Shown here: positions 61,801-64,000 of the stretch, piece after piece | Position numbering within the stretch: position 1 is the first letter of the stretch | Layout: each line of letters starts with the position of its first letter | Assembly (NCBI RefSeq): GCF_037126465.1 | Contig: NC_088201.1 | Location: 5,275,001 to 5,339,000, forward strand | Reading direction: 5' to 3' | DNA: 64,000 nt | Origin: Ornithodoros turicata | Lineage: Eukaryota > Arthropoda > Arachnida > Ixodida > Argasidae | Notes under the pieces: model-generated | What the model saw: only the letters and a program-made list of their open reading frames with translations | Databases searched by the model: none | What the model was told of the DNA's origin: nothing | Program-made: the position numbers and the translations under genes

Positions 61801-63378
61801 ATTGGGTTTTACCCAATATTCTTGAAAACTTGTTCGGGGGGGCGGGCAACTATCATAAAAAATCAGGTTTTACCCAAAAACGAAGGACCCTACGAATAGG
61901 GTATTGTAGCACATCTGAACTACAGCCAGAGAGGGGCGGTTTCAACTTTCGCTCAACTGCCACCCTTATAGATATCGAACTAGAGATTAAAAAAAATGAA
62001 ACCGTGGAACTCGCGGAAGGACTCACCACTTGCGGACTCTGGCACGCTTACTCCACAGCCATCACAGGAATCGGGAGGCGGAACTATTAGCTCGAGACAG
62101 TTTTCCAGCTGAGTCAGGAGGGCTTCAACCTCGGGCGTACGTTCCGAAATGTCGCTCAGGAGTCGTTCAGCATTGTTGCGCTCGATCCTGGCCTCAGTGG
62201 GGTCCGACCCTAGAGCGACCTTCCATGTGGTCGGCAAAACATTGGTTCGTTAAAATGATGCCCCGAGGGAACCTCGAAGTCCTTCAAACGCACGCTCAAT
62301 TAATACCTCCGTCACACGGCACTTTCCGTGCGGATTGAATCCGATCCGCATAGAGTTTCTCGAGAGAGAGTTTGGTCCGCGATGCTGCTACACGGTCCAA
62401 CCAGATGCGTATTAAAAGGTTGGCTCGTTGACAGGCGGCGCTCACAGCCCCCGAGGCAGTACGGTGAGATTGACAAATATGTTCCTAAAAAGTCGAGAAT
62501 AACCGCATCCGCAATGTGCTGTTTATTAGGCCTTTACGGAGGGCGCGGTGTCAAGACAGGTCGAGGCTAAACAAGTTGGAAAATGCAGTCGCCCGTCATA
62601 CCTATAGACTAAAACCGACGCCGTGAAATTCCATGGACTTTTACAGGAATATTTGGAAATTAATGCACGTTTTTGTTTACTACTACAAATTCGCCGAGTT
62701 CGAGGATGTCATTTGCAGTCTCCAAGCCGTCTCGAGAATCTCAATCCCGTTCAACGAACAGGATCGGGATAAGCAGGATCTGAGTTCGATCCTGCTCGAA
62801 CGTGTCCGTGTAGCAGCGCCGGATCCGCATCGAGCTCGACGAGCATTGGCTCGACGCGGATCGGAAGTGCCCGTATGACTGAATATGTACGCTATGTGGC
62901 TCTATAGTTGGCCAATGCGTACGCTTATTTCTGCCTCCCTCCCTTCTCCCAGCTCACTGACTTTTGCTGCATTTTGTATACCTACGAAATGCACGTGTTA
63001 TCGGAAAATGTAACACTCGACAAATTTAAATATTCCGTGCCTGCTGCATTAACGACGACGGTATTCAACAGTCCACAAATGTGGGAGAGCTGTAGTGGCA
63101 TATCCAGACCCTCTGTTTGAGAGGGGGGGTTCTTTGTTGAAGTGTGTAACTGAGGAGGGGAGATGAGGGGGGGGGAAACGTTACGTGTAACCTAGTGTTC
63201 CCCGCTTTCCCGTATCCGCCACCGGGGAGCCCATAGTTTGAGTCGACACATAACCCACATGCTTGCAGCGCCTGAGGAAATTAGCTGCCAGTGCTAGTAC
63301 TCTGTAGCTCGGTCCAAATTGTTCCTGCCAGCATCCCACGATGTGCGCTGCTTTCCGTTTCAGTTCCTTCGCCGTGCT
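55708..63378 (-). CDS. UVSSA: UV-stimulated scaffold protein A, 3' part (N-terminus beyond window)
   Basis: Scaffold of transcription-coupled nucleotide excision repair; it binds stalled RNA polymerase II with CSA/CSB and recruits USP7 and TFIIH. Exons in gene order: about 63250-63378, 62027-~62209, 61075-61464, 60066-60210, 58854-59063, 58494-58560, 58315-58437, 56516-56766, 55708-55807. Recognised by the VHS-like end (CWQEQFGPSYRVLALAANFL), NAERLLSDI and LENCLELIVP, FLPRVKRWLQSLAKISHPA, EVPEKEGFEP (TFIIH-binding region), YDLDLYYWEDE, LHNFWSAAEL, a C-x9-C-x7-C-x2-H zinc finger in CRAPLPSGKLC...CPFH, RPDWQDPGLLRDLEAATG and KFEDKFGNQWNYAF. Phases agree from 61464 to the stop. A linker exon between 63250 and 62209 was not found, and the first exons lie right of 64000. 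Confidence 0.9.
56516..56766 (-). CDS. UVSSA: UVSSA exon, second half of zinc finger and basic region
   Basis: Acceptor GTTTCAG; begins CPFHGPIVPRD, then RPDWQDPGLLRDLEAATG and a Lys-rich stretch; donor AA|GTGAGT. Confidence 0.93.
56785..57403. mobile_element. TTAA-flanked element next to a UVSSA acceptor
   Basis: TTAAAGGGACTATGAAAC ... ATAGTCCCTTTAA, 619 bp including both TTAA sites. Its edge is 17 bp from the acceptor AG of the zinc-finger exon. Confidence 0.78.
57400..58280 (-). mobile_element. TTAA-flanked element, copy 2, interrupted
   Basis: Inverted copy of 48637-49298 in UVSSA; interrupted by the 58055-58269 insertion. Removing that leaves about 664 bp, as in copy 1. Its left TTAA is shared with the neighbouring element. 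Confidence 0.85.
58055..58269. mobile_element. TA-flanked MITE nested in the TTAA element
   Basis: 215 bp, ends CGGCTTGGGACAAAAGTTTA and TAAACTTTTGTCCCAAGCTG, TA duplicated at 58053-58054 and 58270-58271. The uninterrupted site is seen at 48637-49298. Confidence 0.88.
58315..58437 (-). CDS. UVSSA: UVSSA exon, first half of zinc finger
   Basis: Acceptor CCTTTCAG; encodes EWSAALRQRRIDFSGEFVPV then CRAPLPSGKLC; donor AAG|GTAAGT, phase 0. Confidence 0.92.
58494..58560 (-). CDS. UVSSA: UVSSA exon (67 nt)
   Basis: Acceptor TTCTGTGCAG; encodes SQDLHNFWSAAELRDAPETA then PE; donor GAA|GTGAGG, phase 0. Confidence 0.87.
58854..59063 (-). CDS. UVSSA: UVSSA exon, YDLDLYYW motif
   Basis: Acceptor TACAACAG; Ser/Gly/Thr-rich linker, then RRHYDLDLYYWEDENIEAP; donor AG|GTATGG. 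Confidence 0.88.
59064..60065 (-). other. UVSSA intron
   Basis: Contains an inverted pair near 59365-59465 (GCGCTGGGCCGCCC / GGGCGGCGCTC-like, GGAGCGCG / CGCGCTCC). No element with clean ends and no coding signal recognised. Confidence 0.35.
60066..60210 (-). CDS. UVSSA: UVSSA exon, linker
   Basis: Acceptor CCATTCAG chosen by phase (joins EYG to LDPLP). Encodes EWSLCGEDEEASDPTSRQAQ; donor TC|GTACGT. Confidence 0.85.
60613..61056. mobile_element. Inverted-repeat element in UVSSA intron
   Basis: Ends CCCCTGTCACACGGGCATTT and AAATGCCCGTGTGACAGGGG, TA on both sides, 444 bp. Ends 18 bp from the UVSSA donor at 61074. Confidence 0.85.
61075..61464 (-). CDS. UVSSA: UVSSA exon, DUF2043-type core
   Basis: Acceptor TTGTGCAG; encodes GPTFSLEVSLEPRVFASGD, SSVFLPRVKRWLQSLAK and DEVPEKEGFEPVIPQHRRAE; donor G|GTAGGT lies 18 bp from the end of an inverted-repeat element. 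Confidence 0.92.
62027..62209 (-). CDS. UVSSA: UVSSA exon, helical segment
   Basis: Encodes ARIERNNAERLLSDISER and LTQLENCLELIVPPP; donor G|GTGAGT is clear. The 5' boundary is uncertain: AG at 62210 or 62193 both keep the frame open. Confidence 0.75.
62307..62881. mobile_element. Related inverted-repeat element
   Basis: Ends CTCCGTCACACGGCACTTTC and GGATCGGAAGTGCCCGTATG, with inner CGATCC/GGATCG blocks like 60613-61056. Lies where a missing UVSSA linker exon would be expected. Confidence 0.65.
63250..63378 (-). CDS. UVSSA: UVSSA exon, end of VHS-like domain
   Basis: Acceptor CTTATTTCAG at 63379-63380. Encodes STAKELKRKAAHIVGCWQEQ and YRVLALAANFLRRCKHV. The donor is not settled; candidates are GTTATG near 63256 and others further down. 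Confidence 0.75.
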
Positions 63379-63445
63379 CTGAAATAAGAGAAACGGACTG
63401 TAGGGAAAAAAAAAGAAACTCTGTAGGGTCCCGTCTTGCTTGAGC

Positions 63446-63752
63446 TGCACAGGTCAGGACAAAAGTTTACGGAACACGCGAGCGGCGTACTTTTTCTTCG
63501 GTGCGACGCCCTAGCGGCTGTGCTCACTGTTTCGGAGGGATGGAAGCGTTCGCTGTTAGCGACGCAAAGCGGTAGTTCCGGTGTCGCTCGGGCGTGCCTG
63601 AAAAGTTTAAGCTACCCCTCTGTGTCGCTAACAGCGCACCCTTCCACCCCTCCGTAACAGTGAACTCACCCCCCTTCCGCCAGCCGCTAGGGCGTCGCAC
63701 CGAAGAAAAAGTACGCCGCTCGCGTGTTCCGTAAACTTTTGTCCCAACCTGT
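63446..63752. mobile_element. Palindromic MITE related to 58055-58269
   Basis: CAGGTCAGGACAAAAGTTTA ... TAAACTTTTGTCCCAACCTG with long arms (GAGCGGCGTACTTTTTCTTC). It lies 68 bp upstream (gene direction) of a UVSSA exon. Confidence 0.8.
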
Positions 63753-64000
63753 ACACAGATAGTACAGGGTGTGTGCAGAAAAACATGACCCGCATTTAGG
63801 CACATAGCTTGTTGCCTACCTAACTAACGAACTTCCGGTGGCGCATTTATGCGTGCGAAATCTGTAGAAAAATTGTGGAAGCCATACCCAGCTTAAAAAA
63901 TAAACGGAACAACGAAAACGTCAGCTTCCGTGCATCAGATTAGGGCAACATGGTGGACAACAGGGTGTATGTGAAAGGGCAACATGGTGCACGTAGGAGA

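Overview
This window is nuclear DNA of an arthropod, most likely a tick or another chelicerate. That placement is an inference from animal genes with GT-AG introns, long repeat-rich introns and very many short inverted-repeat elements; no tRNA, rRNA or CRISPR array was found. Six protein-coding genes can be reconstructed exon by exon, and in all of them the phases of the joined exons agree.

Layout: 1-9060 is repeat-rich with no gene I can support. 9115-17779 (+) is a vesicular monoamine transporter (VMAT, SLC18 family, 7 exons, 485 aa). 17801-22733 (-) is a CNNM/ACDP magnesium-transport protein (copy A, 3 exons, 830 aa) whose stop codon is only 21 bp from the VMAT stop. 26384-30730 (+) is a full-length GCN2 eIF2-alpha kinase (1448 aa) in a single uninterrupted exon. 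31833-39251 (+) is a second CNNM gene (copy B, 6 exons, 832 aa). 39676-53199 (-) is the exocyst subunit Sec15/EXOC6 (14 exons, 764 aa), whose 3' end converges on copy B. 55708-63378 (-) is the transcription-coupled repair factor UVSSA, which runs off the right edge, so its N-terminal exons are missing.

The two CNNM genes are paralogs that flank GCN2 and point away from each other. They share two intron positions and phases, but copy A lacks three introns that copy B has. The genes serve unrelated jobs: amine loading of vesicles, Mg2+ transport, amino-acid starvation sensing, vesicle tethering and DNA repair. I see no operon-like functional unit.

Most of the remaining sequence is transposon-derived. 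Recognisable groups are: hAT-like non-autonomous elements with 8-bp target duplications (35 kb, 36 kb, 40 kb, 47.5 kb, 14.9 kb, 25.5 kb); TA-flanked palindromic MITEs (four copies of a ~249-bp element, three complete copies of a ~530-bp element); TTAA-flanked piggyBac-like elements (46.5, 48.6, 56.8 and 57.4 kb); LINE and mariner remnants; and two striking internal tandem arrays, a 152-bp unit at 3.5-4.8 kb and a 95-bp hairpin unit with a 475-bp higher-order period at 12.9-14.3 kb.
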